Shown piece by piece: positions 33,759 through 44,131 of a DNA stretch of 62,284 bases. The DNA is from Planctomycetota bacterium (lineage in GTDB: Bacteria > Planctomycetota > B15-G4 > SIAN01): the NCBI GenBank assembly GCA_009691715.1, contig SIAN01000026.1, positions 1 through 62,284 of the forward strand, given 5' to 3'. The notes under the pieces are model-generated. The model did not search any database. It saw nothing but the letters and a program-made list of their open reading frames with translations, and was not told the DNA's origin. Within the stretch, counting starts at the first letter, position 1. Every line of letters begins with the position of its first letter. Position numbers and translations under genes: made by a program.

Positions 33759-36302
33759 TCAGCACTGGCTGTAGCCGCATCCATGGCACTTCACGCAGCC
33801 TTCCTGGAAGGCGAGCGTGCCGATCTCGCAGCTCGGGCACTTGATCTTGAACATCTCCTTCGGCTTCAACACCACCGGCATTTCCGCGACGGCCGGTGCC
33901 GCGGCGTGGCCGCTGCCATTACCGCCGCCGCCGCCGTTGCCGCCATTCATCGCGTGGCCGTCGGAGAGCTTCGCGCAGTCGGTCTCGCCGAGCAGCAGCC
34001 CCTTGATGCCGAACTTTTGCTTCGCCGTGAGGTACTTCCGCAGTGCGTGCGCGAGTCCGTCCGCCAGCGACTTGATCCGCCCTTCCTTGCTCGGCACCGA
34101 CAGGCTCGAGCCGATCCCGTCGAGCTGGCTCACGGCGAGCAGGAAGTCGCCGTTGCAGCGCAGGAACAACGACACGATCCGGCAGATTGCCTCGAGGTCG
34201 GAATTGGCGAGATCGCCGCCCTTGCCGAGCTGCGCGAAGACTTCGCGCTCGATGCCGGTGCTCGGCTCGACGCTGATCTTCACGTGCATGTTGCCGAACG
34301 GCGTGAACTGGCGGACGCGCACGCACGGCATGATCTCGGGCAACGAGATCGGCCGCATCGGGCCGGTCGGAACGGCCACGACGACCGGCGCCGTCTTCGC
34401 GCCGGCGGCCATATCCCCCAGCGTCTTGCCGACCTCGCCCTTGAGTGCCATCGGCTGCAACGGCCGGCTGCCGTCGCGATAGACCGTGATGCCCTTGCAC
34501 TTGGTCTCGTAGGCCAGCATGTACGCGGCCTCGACCGTCGCCACGTCGCAATCGGGCGGCAAGTTGATCGTCTTGCTGACCGCCGCGTCGGTGTGCTCCT
34601 GCCATGCCGCCTGCATGCGCACGTGCCACTCGGGTGCGATGTCGCGCGCCGTCCGATAGATCTCGCGCACGCCCGCCGGGATCAGGTCGCAGTCCTGCAC
34701 CGTCCCCTTCGACGCCGCGTGGTCAATCGCCTTTTCGATGTCGTGGTCGCTCTTCACCGAGTCCTTGAGCGCCTGCTGGAAGATCGGGTTCACTTCGGAG
34801 AGCGTCTTGCCGTCGAGCACCTGGCGCATGAACGCGAGCGAGAAGATCGGCTCGATGCCGCCCGAGCAGCCGGCGATGATCGAGATGGTGCCGGTCGGGG
34901 CGATGGTCACGTAGTGGGCGTTGCGCGCCTTGATCTTGTGCTTCGTGTCCCAGGTCGAGCCCTTCCAGTTCTTGAAGCAGCCGCGCTGCTCGGCGAGCTC
35001 GGCGCCGATCTCCCACGAAGTCTTCTGGATGAAGCTGCCGACATCGCGAGCGAGCTGCAGCGCTTCCTCCGAGTCGTACTTGATGCCGAGCTGGAACAGC
35101 AGGTCAGCCCAGCCCATCACGCCGAGCCCAACCTTGCGGTTCGAGCGGCAGGCGTCGTCGATCTCCTTGGTCGGGTAGTTGTTCACCTCGACCACGTCGT
35201 CGAGGAAGCGGATGCAAGTGCGCACGACGTTCTTCAGCTTGTCCCAGTCGATGCGCTCTTTGAGCGAGCCGCGCACGGCCGGCCGATAGAAGCGCTCGAG
35301 GTTGACCGAGCCGAGGTTGCATGCCTCGTAGGGGCCGAGCGGCTGCTCGCCGCACGGATTGGTCGCGCGCATTTCGAAGATGTGCGGCGTCTGGTTGTGG
35401 CGATTGACTTCGTCGATGAAGATCAGCCCCGGCTCGCCGGTGTTCCAGGCGCGGGTCGTGATGCGGTCCCACAGCTCGCGGACGGTCAGGAACTCGCCCA
35501 CTTTTTCGGGCGGGATCTCGCCGTAGACGGCGCGCCCGGTGCTCTTGCGCAGCGCAGCGACCTTCTTGCTGTGCGGGTCGCGGACGAGGTGCGGGGCGTC
35601 CGGCGTCTTGCGCAGCCGATCCATGAACTCGTCGGTCATCGAGACCGACAGGTTGTAGTTGGTGACCTTGGTGAGATCGCCCTTCAGGTCGACGAACGAA
35701 ACGATGTCGGGGTGATCGATCCGCATCATTCCCATGTTCGCGCCGCGGCGGAACGCGCCCTGCTGGATCGCGTCCGTGACTGCGGAGAGCATCTTCAGGA
35801 ACGAAAGCGGGCCGTCGGTCGTGCCACCGGACGACTTGACGATCGCGCCCTTCGGCCGCAACTGCGACAGGTCGACGCCGGTGCCGCCGCCCGCGCGCTG
35901 GACCAACGCGATCTGGCGCGCCGTCTCCATGATGTCGGGGATCGAGTCATTGAGCGGCAGGACGAAGCACGCCGACAGCATCCCGAGCCGTCGCCCCGCG
36001 TTCATCAACGTCGGCGAGTTCGGCATGAAGAGTCGCTCGGTCATCGTGCGATAGAAGGCGTCCTCGACTTCCTGGATCGCCTCGGCCGACAGACCCCACT
36101 TGCTCTCGATGGCGGCGACCGCGTGGGCGACCCGACGGAAGAGCTGCGCGGGCGTCTCGATGACCTTGCCGTCGTCGTCGCGATTGAGGTAGCGGTTTTC
36201 GAGAACCGTCAGCGCGTTCTTCGACAGTCCGACACCGCCACCGTCACTAGCGCCCGCGTCATTCAGTTTCGCCGCATTCATCGCCGCCGCCGGTTGGATC
36301 AC
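33759..36302 (-). CDS. nrdJ: Adenosylcobalamin-dependent (class II) ribonucleotide reductase
   Basis: The 847-residue protein reduces ribonucleotides to deoxyribonucleotides. Landmarks in order are P-N-S-P-T-L-M-N-A-G, the redox Cys in L-S-A-C-F-V-L-P-L, G-A-N-M-G-M-M-R-I-D-H-P-D, N-P-C-G-E-Q-P-L (radical Cys and Glu) and A-P-T-G-T-I-S-I-I-A-G. The C-terminal zinc-ribbon has C-P-S-C and C-V-K-C-H-G-C. The GTG at 36302 is preferred to an ATG at 36359 because AGGGGGAGG stands 7 nt upstream of it. The enzyme needs B12, so the host makes or imports cobalamin. Confidence 0.93.
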   Translation of the reverse strand: MIQPAAAMNAAKLNDAGASDGGGVGLSKNALTVLENRYLNRDDDGKVIETPAQLFRRVAHAVAAIESKWGLSAEAIQEVEDAFYRTMTERLFMPNSPTLMNAGRRLGMLSACFVLPLNDSIPDIMETARQIALVQRAGGGTGVDLSQLRPKGAIVKSSGGTTDGPLSFLKMLSAVTDAIQQGAFRRGANMGMMRIDHPDIVSFVDLKGDLTKVTNYNLSVSMTDEFMDRLRKTPDAPHLVRDPHSKKVAALRKSTGRAVYGEIPPEKVGEFLTVRELWDRITTRAWNTGEPGLIFIDEVNRHNQTPHIFEMRATNPCGEQPLGPYEACNLGSVNLERFYRPAVRGSLKERIDWDKLKNVVRTCIRFLDDVVEVNNYPTKEIDDACRSNRKVGLGVMGWADLLFQLGIKYDSEEALQLARDVGSFIQKTSWEIGAELAEQRGCFKNWKGSTWDTKHKIKARNAHYVTIAPTGTISIIAGCSGGIEPIFSLAFMRQVLDGKTLSEVNPIFQQALKDSVKSDHDIEKAIDHAASKGTVQDCDLIPAGVREIYRTARDIAPEWHVRMQAAWQEHTDAAVSKTINLPPDCDVATVEAAYMLAYETKCKGITVYRDGSRPLQPMALKGEVGKTLGDMAAGAKTAPVVVAVPTGPMRPISLPEIMPCVRVRQFTPFGNMHVKISVEPSTGIEREVFAQLGKGGDLANSDLEAICRIVSLFLRCNGDFLLAVSQLDGIGSSLSVPSKEGRIKSLADGLAHALRKYLTAKQKFGIKGLLLGETDCAKLSDGHAMNGGNGGGGGNGSGHAAAPAVAEMPVVLKPKEMFKIKCPSCEIGTLAFQEGCVKCHGCGYSQC

Positions 36303-36665
36303 GTGAAAGCCTCCCCCTAATGACTCGCATTCGGTGCTGTGCATGGACACTGCGCTCACAGTGCGGCCGTCGCACTTGAGGAACAGCGCTCGCTAGACAG
36401 CGGCGGGCCGCCCCCCAGAGCAACCCGCAGTCCCCTTCCCCTTCCGCATTCCTGACAAGCGCCGCCGCTCTAGCTCTGAAAACGCTCCACTTTAATCGAA
36501 GATGCTAGGCGTGGTGGTTTTTGGAGCGGCTGACCACAACTGCTAGTTGCGCGGGCCGGAGTCTTATCCCGCCGCCGCGGGGCTGTCCAGTGGCTGGCGA
36601 GTCGCCTCAAAATCTACCTTAACGTGTTGATGTGAAACGGTTTGAGTTCTTGTTCTGAAGCCGAT
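36303..36665 (-). promoter_or_regulatory. Long 5' region of nrdJ
   Basis: These 363 bp hold no gene. The upstream half is less GC-rich than the genes around it. It contains several short complementary stretches but no clear cobalamin-riboswitch core and no obvious NrdR-type pair. It is the likely promoter and leader of nrdJ; only the Shine-Dalgarno before GTG 36302 is firm. Confidence 0.4.
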
Positions 36666-36995
36666 CTAGACCGGCGTTGAACTCTGCTTTTCGCGCCTGC
36701 GTGACAGCAGAACCAGATTGCGGACGTAAACCACGAATCCGGTGCTTTGGCCGAGGATCAGGACCGGGTCGCGCGCGTGTACGGCGTAGATCAGCACCAT
36801 GACTGAGCCCCAGAGGCTCATGTGCCAAAAGATCTTCGGGACGACGCTTTGGCCGCACTTCTCCGAGACCCACCACTGCAACACCATCCGCCCGGCAAAG
36901 ACCAGTTGCCCGGCCACCCCGAGCATCCCGATCGGGTCGACGAGCTTCGCCCACAGCTCGCCGAAGAAGCCGTCCGCCGCGACGGAAGCGAGCAC
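36666..36995 (-). CDS. LAB_N (lipid-A-disaccharide synthase N-terminal domain) membrane protein
   Basis: The 109-residue protein has three membrane helices and the LAB_N pattern: F-A-G-R-M-V-L-Q-W-W-V-S-E-K, S-V-V-P-K-I-F-W-H-M-S-L-W-G, D-P-V-L-I-L-G-Q-S-T-G. Stand-alone LAB_N proteins are found near lipid or glycan genes; their exact role is unclear. GTG 36995 has GGGAGG 7 nt upstream. The stop is TAG. Confidence 0.85.
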   Translation of the reverse strand: MLASVAADGFFGELWAKLVDPIGMLGVAGQLVFAGRMVLQWWVSEKCGQSVVPKIFWHMSLWGSVMVLIYAVHARDPVLILGQSTGFVVYVRNLVLLSRRREKQSSTPV

Positions 36996-37079
36996 GATGG
37001 AGCCTCCCGAAATCGAGCGCGCCGACGACGGCAGCGCCGCGACCGATCGGCAGGAAGCGTAACCGTTTCGATCGCGGGC

Positions 37080-37685
37080 TCAGCGCGCAGCGCTCGACAC
37101 GGCGACGAGCTGCTCATGCTCCAAGGTGAACAGCAGCGCGTTGCCGGGTCCGTGCGCCTCGACGCCGACCGCCTGACACTCGTCGGGCCGCCACCCGAGA
37201 CTCCTCCGCAGTTGGTTGCACTCGGTCGCCGCGATCGTTCGGGACAGATTCGAGAACAGCGCGACGGCAGAACGCTGGCGCAGCGCGCCGCACTCGAGCA
37301 ATTCGAATGGCCGCGTGGTCGTCGCCGGCTCGATGTCGACCTCGATCACGCCGCTTCCCGCCGGGAAGAAGCCGTGGCGCACCAGTCGTGCGATCGCGTT
37401 CGCACCGCAGCGCGCGACCAGCGGCAGGACCGACTGCAGCACCAGCAGCGTGCTACCGGCGGTTCCAATGGCGAATTCGTGCCGCCGCCTGCATGCAGGT
37501 GAGGTGCTGGCGGAGCAGGCCGGGCTTCCCGCGTCGCGCGCTGATGCGCTCCATGCGAAACGGCTGGCGCGTCGCCAACGACAGTGCGAGCGCAGCTCGC
37601 AGGAGCTGCCCTCCGCCTTCGCCCATCGAACCATCGAGCTCGATCACGACGGCCACCCCGATCCTGCTTGCACGCCATCGCGCGC

Positions 37686-37689
<4 letters not shown>
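37080..37689 (-). pseudogene. rtcA: Decayed RNA 3'-phosphate cyclase gene
   Basis: The N-terminus is clear ([22 protein letters not shown]). After Q-A-A-A, near 37490, about 30 residues are missing and the frame changes, resuming at [15 protein letters not shown] second gap of about 40 residues follows V-L-P-L-V, before L-V-R-H-G-F-F-P-A-G-S-G. The C-terminal 80 or so residues, including the region of the nucleotidylated His, are lost. Family members are about 340 residues; about 200 remain. The ATG overlaps the rtcB stop (ATGA), so it was the second gene of an rtcBA operon. Confidence 0.85.
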
Positions 37690-38942
<1,253 letters not shown>

Positions 38943-38947
38943 GGGTC

Positions 38948-39892
38948 TCAGGACGCGCGCGGCGGTTGAGTGGCGCGTTCTTCCGGCGGCCGCGTCTTCC
39001 AGCGCGGATGGATCCAGTTCCACTGTTCTGGATGGGCGCGCACGAACGCCTCGCACTGGCGGTTCATCTCGCACAGCAACCGCGCCTCCTCGACCACCGG
39101 GTCGGCGTTCGGGTCAGGCAGCAGGGGCAGGGCGAGCTCGCCGGCGTAGTGAAGGGCGCCGCCGAGACTCCACGACGCGACCACGACGATCGGCTTGCCG
39201 GTCCGGATCGCCAGCACGGCCGGCGTGCGCACCGTCGCCGCCTTGATGCCGAAGAAGTCGACGAACGCCGGCGAATCCTCCTGATCGAGGTCGCAGACCA
39301 GGCCAACGCTGTGACCGCGGCGCAGGCAGCGGAACAGCGCGACGACGGCGTTCTCGCGCTCGATCAGGCCGAGACCCAGGCTCTTGCGCAACTCGACGAT
39401 CCGCACGTTCAGCGCCGGGTTGCGCATCGGCTGCATCACGACGTTCAGCGGTGCGACCTGCTCGCTGATCGCGCCGCCGAGCAGATCCCAGTGGCCCTGA
39501 TGGAGCGCAACGATGATCACCGCGCCGTGGCGGGTGGCGGCGTCGCGCGTCCGTTCGACGCCGTCGAGACGGATGAAGCGCGACAACGGCCGCAACTTCG
39601 GGTTCGCCAGCAGCAGCAGTTCCTCGAACAGGAACCGACCGAGGTGGCGATAGACGCCTGCGACGATGCGCCGGCGTGCGGGAGCGTCGAGCGCGGGGCC
39701 GTAGGCGAGTTCGAGATTGGTGGTCGCAACCGCATGCCGGCGCCGATCGAGACGCCCGACCAACGCCCCGAGCAGTTCGCCGAAGCGGACGGTGGGCCGT
39801 GCCGGCATGACACGGGCCGCGCACAAGAGGGCGCCGACCAGCATCGCGGCGCCTCGATCGCGCGCACGCTTCCAGGCCGAGCGGGGCTTCAC
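38948..39892 (-). CDS. LpxL/HtrB-type lysophospholipid acyltransferase
   Basis: The 314-residue protein has the acyltransferase motif H-Q-G-H-W-D (HxxxxD) after V-I-I-V-A-L, then L-C-D-L-D-Q-E-D, a block like the family's D-Q. The C-terminal Q-W-N-W-I-H-P-R-W is characteristic of late lipid A acyltransferases. It probably adds a secondary acyl chain to lipid A at the inner membrane. GTG 39892 overlaps the upstream stop as GTGA, coupling it to the ArnT-like gene. Confidence 0.85.
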   Translation of the reverse strand: MKPRSAWKRARDRGAAMLVGALLCAARVMPARPTVRFGELLGALVGRLDRRRHAVATTNLELAYGPALDAPARRRIVAGVYRHLGRFLFEELLLLANPKLRPLSRFIRLDGVERTRDAATRHGAVIIVALHQGHWDLLGGAISEQVAPLNVVMQPMRNPALNVRIVELRKSLGLGLIERENAVVALFRCLRRGHSVGLVCDLDQEDSPAFVDFFGIKAATVRTPAVLAIRTGKPIVVVASWSLGGALHYAGELALPLLPDPNADPVVEEARLLCEMNRQCEAFVRAHPEQWNWIHPRWKTRPPEERATQPPRAS

Positions 39893-41568
39893 GGCGCCGC
39901 CCGGAGTGCCACCAGGCAACGCCCCTTGAACCAGCCGCGCGCGACTTCCACGGTGACGCCCGCCAATTTCTGCTCGACAGCATCGTCGGCCCGCACGATG
40001 GCGATCAACGACGGATCCTCGCGCAAGAGCTCGAGCGGCAGCTTGCGCTCGAACCCCTCGATCCGCGGAAGTCGCGTGGCGAGACGCAGCGAAGAGCGCA
40101 GACCGGTCGGCGCCACGATGCGCGTCGCCTCTCGGATCGCCGGCGCGGCGAGGAGATCTCGCGCCGCGATGATGCGATCGACGCGGCTGGCGATCACTGG
40201 CAGGAGCAGCAACACCGCCACGGTCGCGACGGTCGGGGCGGTCAAGGCGGTCAAGGCGGTCGAGGCGGTTGGAGCCGTTGCTCCTGCGCCTGCGCGCCCT
40301 CTCAGCCAAGTGACCATGAGAACCGTCGCGCCCGCCGTCGCCAGCACCCCTTGCAGCAGCCAATCGTCGCAAAGCGGTGTGGCGACCGGCACGCACAACG
40401 CAAGCGCTCCCGCCGCAGCGACGAGGCTCGCGCCGATCCACACACCGACCGCGCCGACGCACCTCCGCGCCCAGATCCGCGGCCGTCCGGCAAACCGCTC
40501 ACCGAGGCGCTCTCCCGCCAGCAGCGCGAGCGCGGGCAGCGCCGGCAGCACGTAATGCGGCTGCTGCGTCGGCAGCAAGGCGAGCAACACGCTCGGCACC
40601 ACGCCGACTCCGAGCAATCCCGCGATCCGCGGCGACGGCCGCCATCCGCCAAGCGACGGTTTCCGCAGCGCGCCGAGCGCCAGCACGCTCCACGGAAGTC
40701 CGCCGACCACGATCACCAGCAGCGCGAACCCGGGGAACTGATGGTGCTTTTTCTCGGTGCCGGCGATGCGACGCTCGAGTTGACCGAAGATGAGGTCGTG
40801 GAGATAGGGCTCGCCGGCGATCGCGCGCGCCTTCGCCGTCCACGCCAATGCCAGCGCCACGGCCACACCTAGGGTCAGCAAGTCGAGCCAGACAAACCGG
40901 CCCGGTGCCCGCGCGATCGTCGACCCGCGTGCGGCGAAGCACGCCCCGATGCGCAGCCCCACCGCGAACAACAACACCACCGGCCCCTTGGTCAGCAGCC
41001 CCGCCGCGAGCAGCCCGCCTTCGAGCAACGCGAAGCCGACGCGCGCGACCACCCGCTCGCGCGACAACGTCGATCGCTTGAGCGCGCACGCAACCGCCGC
41101 CGTGACCGCCGCCGTCAGCAGCGGATCGATGTAGCCAAGTTGCGCGTACACCGCGACCAGTGGCGCCAGCACGAACACCAGCGCGCCACGCCGCACGCTG
41201 CTCGCCGCGAGTCCGCACGCACGACCGATCGCCGGCAAGAGCGCGATCGTCGCCAGCGACGCGAGCAGCGAGACCGCCATCGGCCCGCGTTCGATCGGCA
41301 ACCCGAGACGCGCCAGGCCCGCGATCGCCCAGAAAAAGAGCGGCGGTTTCTCGACGTACCACTTCTGGTGCAGCACCGGCACCCACCACTGCCCGCTCTC
41401 CTGCATCGCCAGCGCGACGTCGGCGTAGCGCGTCTCGTCGACCGGCCACGCCGAACGCAACAGCACCATCGGCAGCCACAGCGCGACCGCGAGCAGCAGC
41501 GCGCCGCGGATCGAGGCGAATCCGACGGCGGCAGGCGAGTCGAGGCTGCGCGGTGCGCTGGCGGTCAT
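39889..41568 (-). CDS. ArnT/GT39-like membrane glycosyltransferase
   Basis: The 559-residue protein has about 12 membrane helices. P-V-D-E-T-R-Y-A-D in the first periplasmic loop is the ArnT-type D-E-x-R-Y motif, followed by Y-V-E-K-P-P-L-F-F-W. Such enzymes move an aminoarabinose or other sugar from polyprenyl phosphate to lipid A or glycans. The ATG at 41568 with AGGA 4 nt upstream is preferred to GTG 41610. A 9-bp DNA repeat near 40225-40275 encodes A-S-T-A-L-T-A-L-T-A-P-T beside a helix. Confidence 0.82.
   Translation of the reverse strand: MTASAPRSLDSPAAVGFASIRGALLLAVALWLPMVLLRSAWPVDETRYADVALAMQESGQWWVPVLHQKWYVEKPPLFFWAIAGLARLGLPIERGPMAVSLLASLATIALLPAIGRACGLAASSVRRGALVFVLAPLVAVYAQLGYIDPLLTAAVTAAVACALKRSTLSRERVVARVGFALLEGGLLAAGLLTKGPVVLLFAVGLRIGACFAARGSTIARAPGRFVWLDLLTLGVAVALALAWTAKARAIAGEPYLHDLIFGQLERRIAGTEKKHHQFPGFALLVIVVGGLPWSVLALGALRKPSLGGWRPSPRIAGLLGVGVVPSVLLALLPTQQPHYVLPALPALALLAGERLGERFAGRPRIWARRCVGAVGVWIGASLVAAAGALALCVPVATPLCDDWLLQGVLATAGATVLMVTWLRGRAGAGATAPTASTALTALTAPTVATVAVLLLLPVIASRVDRIIAARDLLAAPAIREATRIVAPTGLRSSLRLATRLPRIEGFERKLPLELLREDPSLIAIVRADDAVEQKLAGVTVEVARGWFKGRCLVALRAAP
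40225..40275 (-). repeat. 9-bp tandem repeat within the ArnT-like gene
   Basis: About five to six imperfect units of the form GGTCAAGGC lie in line. They encode three-residue Ala/Leu-Thr repeats in the C-terminal half of the protein. Frame is kept, so copy-number change would only alter length. Confidence 0.6.
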
Positions 41569-41854
41569 CGTTTCCTGCAGCAGGAGATTGCGGCTTTCAA
41601 TGCGAGACACTTGCCCGACTTCGCGATCCTAGTTCCTCCTCACCTGCGACTCGCTCTTCGCGCCGCTCGCAGAAGCACCCGGTGGATCGTCGGCCAGCTT
41701 CACGACGCCTGCCCCGAGGATGCATTTCGTGCGCACGCATCGAGGGCACCGCGATCATCGATCAGTCACCTTGACAGGGCGTCGAACTCGGGTGAATGTC
41801 CCCGGGTCGCCCGGCGCCAGACTTTTCATCTGCGCTTCATCGCCCGTCCACCTC

Positions 41855-43496
41855 GCCCGAATAATTCACGATCCTTGAAACGCGAAAGCCCCGAAGCGTA
41901 CGGATTGCCTCCTACAGCTAATCCAATGCACTCCAATGGGCTTTCAGCGTGCGCGACAGTAGCCGACAGCGTGTCCTCTTTTCCAGTGTCGATTCTCGTC
42001 CGTTCGAAGTCGCCTTCGACGAGCCGTCGACGACCTCGGACGGCGGCGCGTTGCTGCTGAAGGCGCTCGACTCTTCGGTGGGCGTGACCGCGGCGTTGGC
42101 GGCTGGGATGCACGACGCCCGCTGCTCGGGCAAGGTGCGGCACGCGCTGTTGGAGCTGGTGCGGCAGCGGGTGTACGGGATTGCCTGCGGCTACGTGGAT
42201 GGCAACGACGCGGGCCGGATGGCGAGCGATCCGCTGCACGGGCTCTTGTGCGAGGCGGCAGACGGACTGGCGTCACAGCCGACGCTGTCGCGCTTCGAGA
42301 ATCATGTGTTGCGGACTTCGCTGTGGCGGATGGGCAAGGCGCTGATGGAGACGGTGATCGCGGCGCAGCGGCGGCGCCATCGCGGCGCGAAGCGGATCAC
42401 GATCGATCTTGACGGCACCGTGGATCCGACGCACGGGCACCAGCAGCAGTCGCTCTTCCACGGCAAGTACGGGACGTGGTGCGATCTGCCGCTGATGGGC
42501 TTCATCTCTTTCGACGACGCGCCGAAGCAGCATCTGGCAGTCGCGCTGCTGCGGCGTCTGGTGCCGGCGCTGCGCGCGGCCTTTCGCGGGGCGCGGATCG
42601 TGGTGCGGCTCGACGCGGGCTTCGCGGGCCCGGCACTCTTCGATCTCTTGAACGACCTCGAGGTCGAGTACGTGGTGGCGATGGCGGGGAATGCCGTCCT
42701 CGAGCGCGAATCGGCCGATCTGATGCAGAAGGCGCGCCGCATCTCTTTGCAGACCGGTGAATCGGTGCGGCTCTTCGGCGAGGCGCGCTACGCGGCCCGC
42801 AGCTGGCACGAAGTCGAGCGGCGGGTGATCTACAAGGCCGAGGTGGTGCGCGAGGCTGCGAAGCCGCCGCAGGACAACCCGCGCTACGTCGTGACGAACC
42901 TGCGGCGCCTGGGTGCGGGGAAGACGTACGACTTCTATTGCCAGCGCGGCGATACCGAGAACCGGATCAAGGAGCTGAAGGACGATCTTTCGATCGACCG
43001 CACCAGCTGCACCAGCTTCGCCGCGAACCAGCTGCGGCTGCTGCTGACCGCCGCGGCGTACGTGCTCTACCAGGAGCTGCGCTGCCGAATCACGGCAAAG
43101 GACGAGGTGCGCGCGCAGGTCGGCACGCTGCGGCTGCAACTGATCAAGATCGGCGGACGAGTCGTGCAGACGGTGCGACGCGTCGTCCTGCATCTGGCGG
43201 CGAGTCATCCGTGGCGAGATCGCTGGCGAGCGGTCGTGCAGCGCTGCGGCGCGCTGCCGCTCGCTGCGCTGGCCTGAACGAGCTCGGCGGATCGGCTCGA
43301 TCGACGTGACGATCGCGGAGCCAATCCGTCTCGAATGTCGCGACGACCCCGGATTCGGTCGTCGGAGCCTTGCCTCGACGACACCAACTCGGGGTCCGTG
43401 AGCGATCGCTGCTGAAATCGCGGCGTCGAAACGATCGCCGAACCTCGGATCAGCTCAGCAACGCTGCCTGACCTCGCGGTCATGAATAGGACGGGC
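41855..43496 (+). mobile_element. IS1380-family insertion sequence
   Basis: About 1.64 kb with one transposase gene. The ends are imperfect inverted repeats: GCCCGAATAATTCACGA at 41855-41871 and, reversed, GCCCGTCCTATTCATGA at 43480-43496 (12 of 17 positions equal). No certain target duplication was found, so the ends may be off by a few bases. The right end lies inside a Ser/Thr kinase gene. The 286 bp left of the element (41569-41854) hold no recognisable gene and no kinase remainder. Confidence 0.75.
41949..43277 (+). CDS. IS1380-family transposase
   Basis: The 442-residue DDE transposase appears full-length. Catalytic-region motifs are I-D-L-D-G-T-V-D-P-T-H-G, V-R-L-D-A-G-F-A-G and R-G-D-T-E-N-R-I-K-E-L. 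The IS1380 H-Q-Q-Q-S-L-F-H-G-K-Y-G segment is present. It begins with GTG 41949. No break is visible, so the element may still be active. Confidence 0.9.
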   Translation: MRDSSRQRVLFSSVDSRPFEVAFDEPSTTSDGGALLLKALDSSVGVTAALAAGMHDARCSGKVRHALLELVRQRVYGIACGYVDGNDAGRMASDPLHGLLCEAADGLASQPTLSRFENHVLRTSLWRMGKALMETVIAAQRRRHRGAKRITIDLDGTVDPTHGHQQQSLFHGKYGTWCDLPLMGFISFDDAPKQHLAVALLRRLVPALRAAFRGARIVVRLDAGFAGPALFDLLNDLEVEYVVAMAGNAVLERESADLMQKARRISLQTGESVRLFGEARYAARSWHEVERRVIYKAEVVREAAKPPQDNPRYVVTNLRRLGAGKTYDFYCQRGDTENRIKELKDDLSIDRTSCTSFAANQLRLLLTAAAYVLYQELRCRITAKDEVRAQVGTLRLQLIKIGGRVVQTVRRVVLHLAASHPWRDRWRAVVQRCGALPLAALA

Positions 43497-44055
43497 TAGC
43501 GGCACCGTCGACGACTTCACCACGCAGCCGCTTGATCTCCCGCGCGCGGTCGGGCCCGTCCACCAGCTCCATCGCGAACCAGTGGACGTCGTGGTCGCAA
43601 CCGGCCGCGAAGACGGAATCGAGATGCGGATGGCGCAGGCGCGCCGCGACCCGCGCCTCCTTGTCGAAGCGCGTGACCTGATTCGCGTTCGAGAGCGCCT
43701 CGAACGGCAGGATCTTCACCGCGGCGTCGCGCTGCAGCGACGCCTGGCGCGCCTTGAAGACCAGGCCCATCGCGCCGCGCCCGACGCGTTCGAGCAGCAC
43801 GAAGTCGCCGAGTTTCTTCCCGATCCAAGGGTCGCGCTCGGGGGCCGGGGCCGGCGCCTTCGCGCGCGCGCCGGTGCTCGCGTCGCGTTTCGCGCGTGCC
43901 CGGAGCCGCTCGAGGACCACATCGACCAGTTCGATTTCCTCGGCAGCCTCGATGGCGAGGAACATCGGCCAGTCGGCGGCCGGCAGCAGCGCCGCGCGCG
44001 CGTAAAGCGCGTCGGCCCGCGCCGTCCGCTAAGGCGTCAATTCCTCGCCGCTCAT
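43497..44055 (-). pseudogene. Ser/Thr protein kinase, truncated by the IS and crossed by a TAG
   Basis: From ATG 44055 the frame gives M-S-G-E-E-L-T-P, TAG (44029-44031), then a normal-looking N-terminus (A-D-A-L-Y-A-R-A-A-L-L-P-A-A-D-W). The kinase domain opens with L-G-D-F-V-L-L-E-R-V-G-R-G-A-M-G-L-V-F-K-A and V-K-I-L-P-F, and stops after W-F-A-M-E-L-V-D-G-P where the IS begins. The catalytic loop and activation segment are missing. The TAG would be Gln if C had become T. Family members of this kind usually continue for 500 or more residues. Confidence 0.8.
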
Positions 44056-44131
44056 GCTCACCCGCTTGCAGACGACGACCACCGCCCCGCCCCAGAGCGC
44101 GCCGCGGCGGCGGTCGTCACATCGCGATCCC

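Noticed and set aside
33753..36320. 855-codon plus-strand open frame
   Set aside because: Exactly antisense to nrdJ, whose motifs are all present on the minus strand.
36303..36665. Cobalamin riboswitch before nrdJ
   Set aside because: GCCACTGG and TGTCAGGA occur, but the conserved core order and the full B12 box are not met.
41569..41854. Kinase remainder left of the IS1380 element
   Set aside because: No frame shows a kinase catalytic loop or activation segment there.
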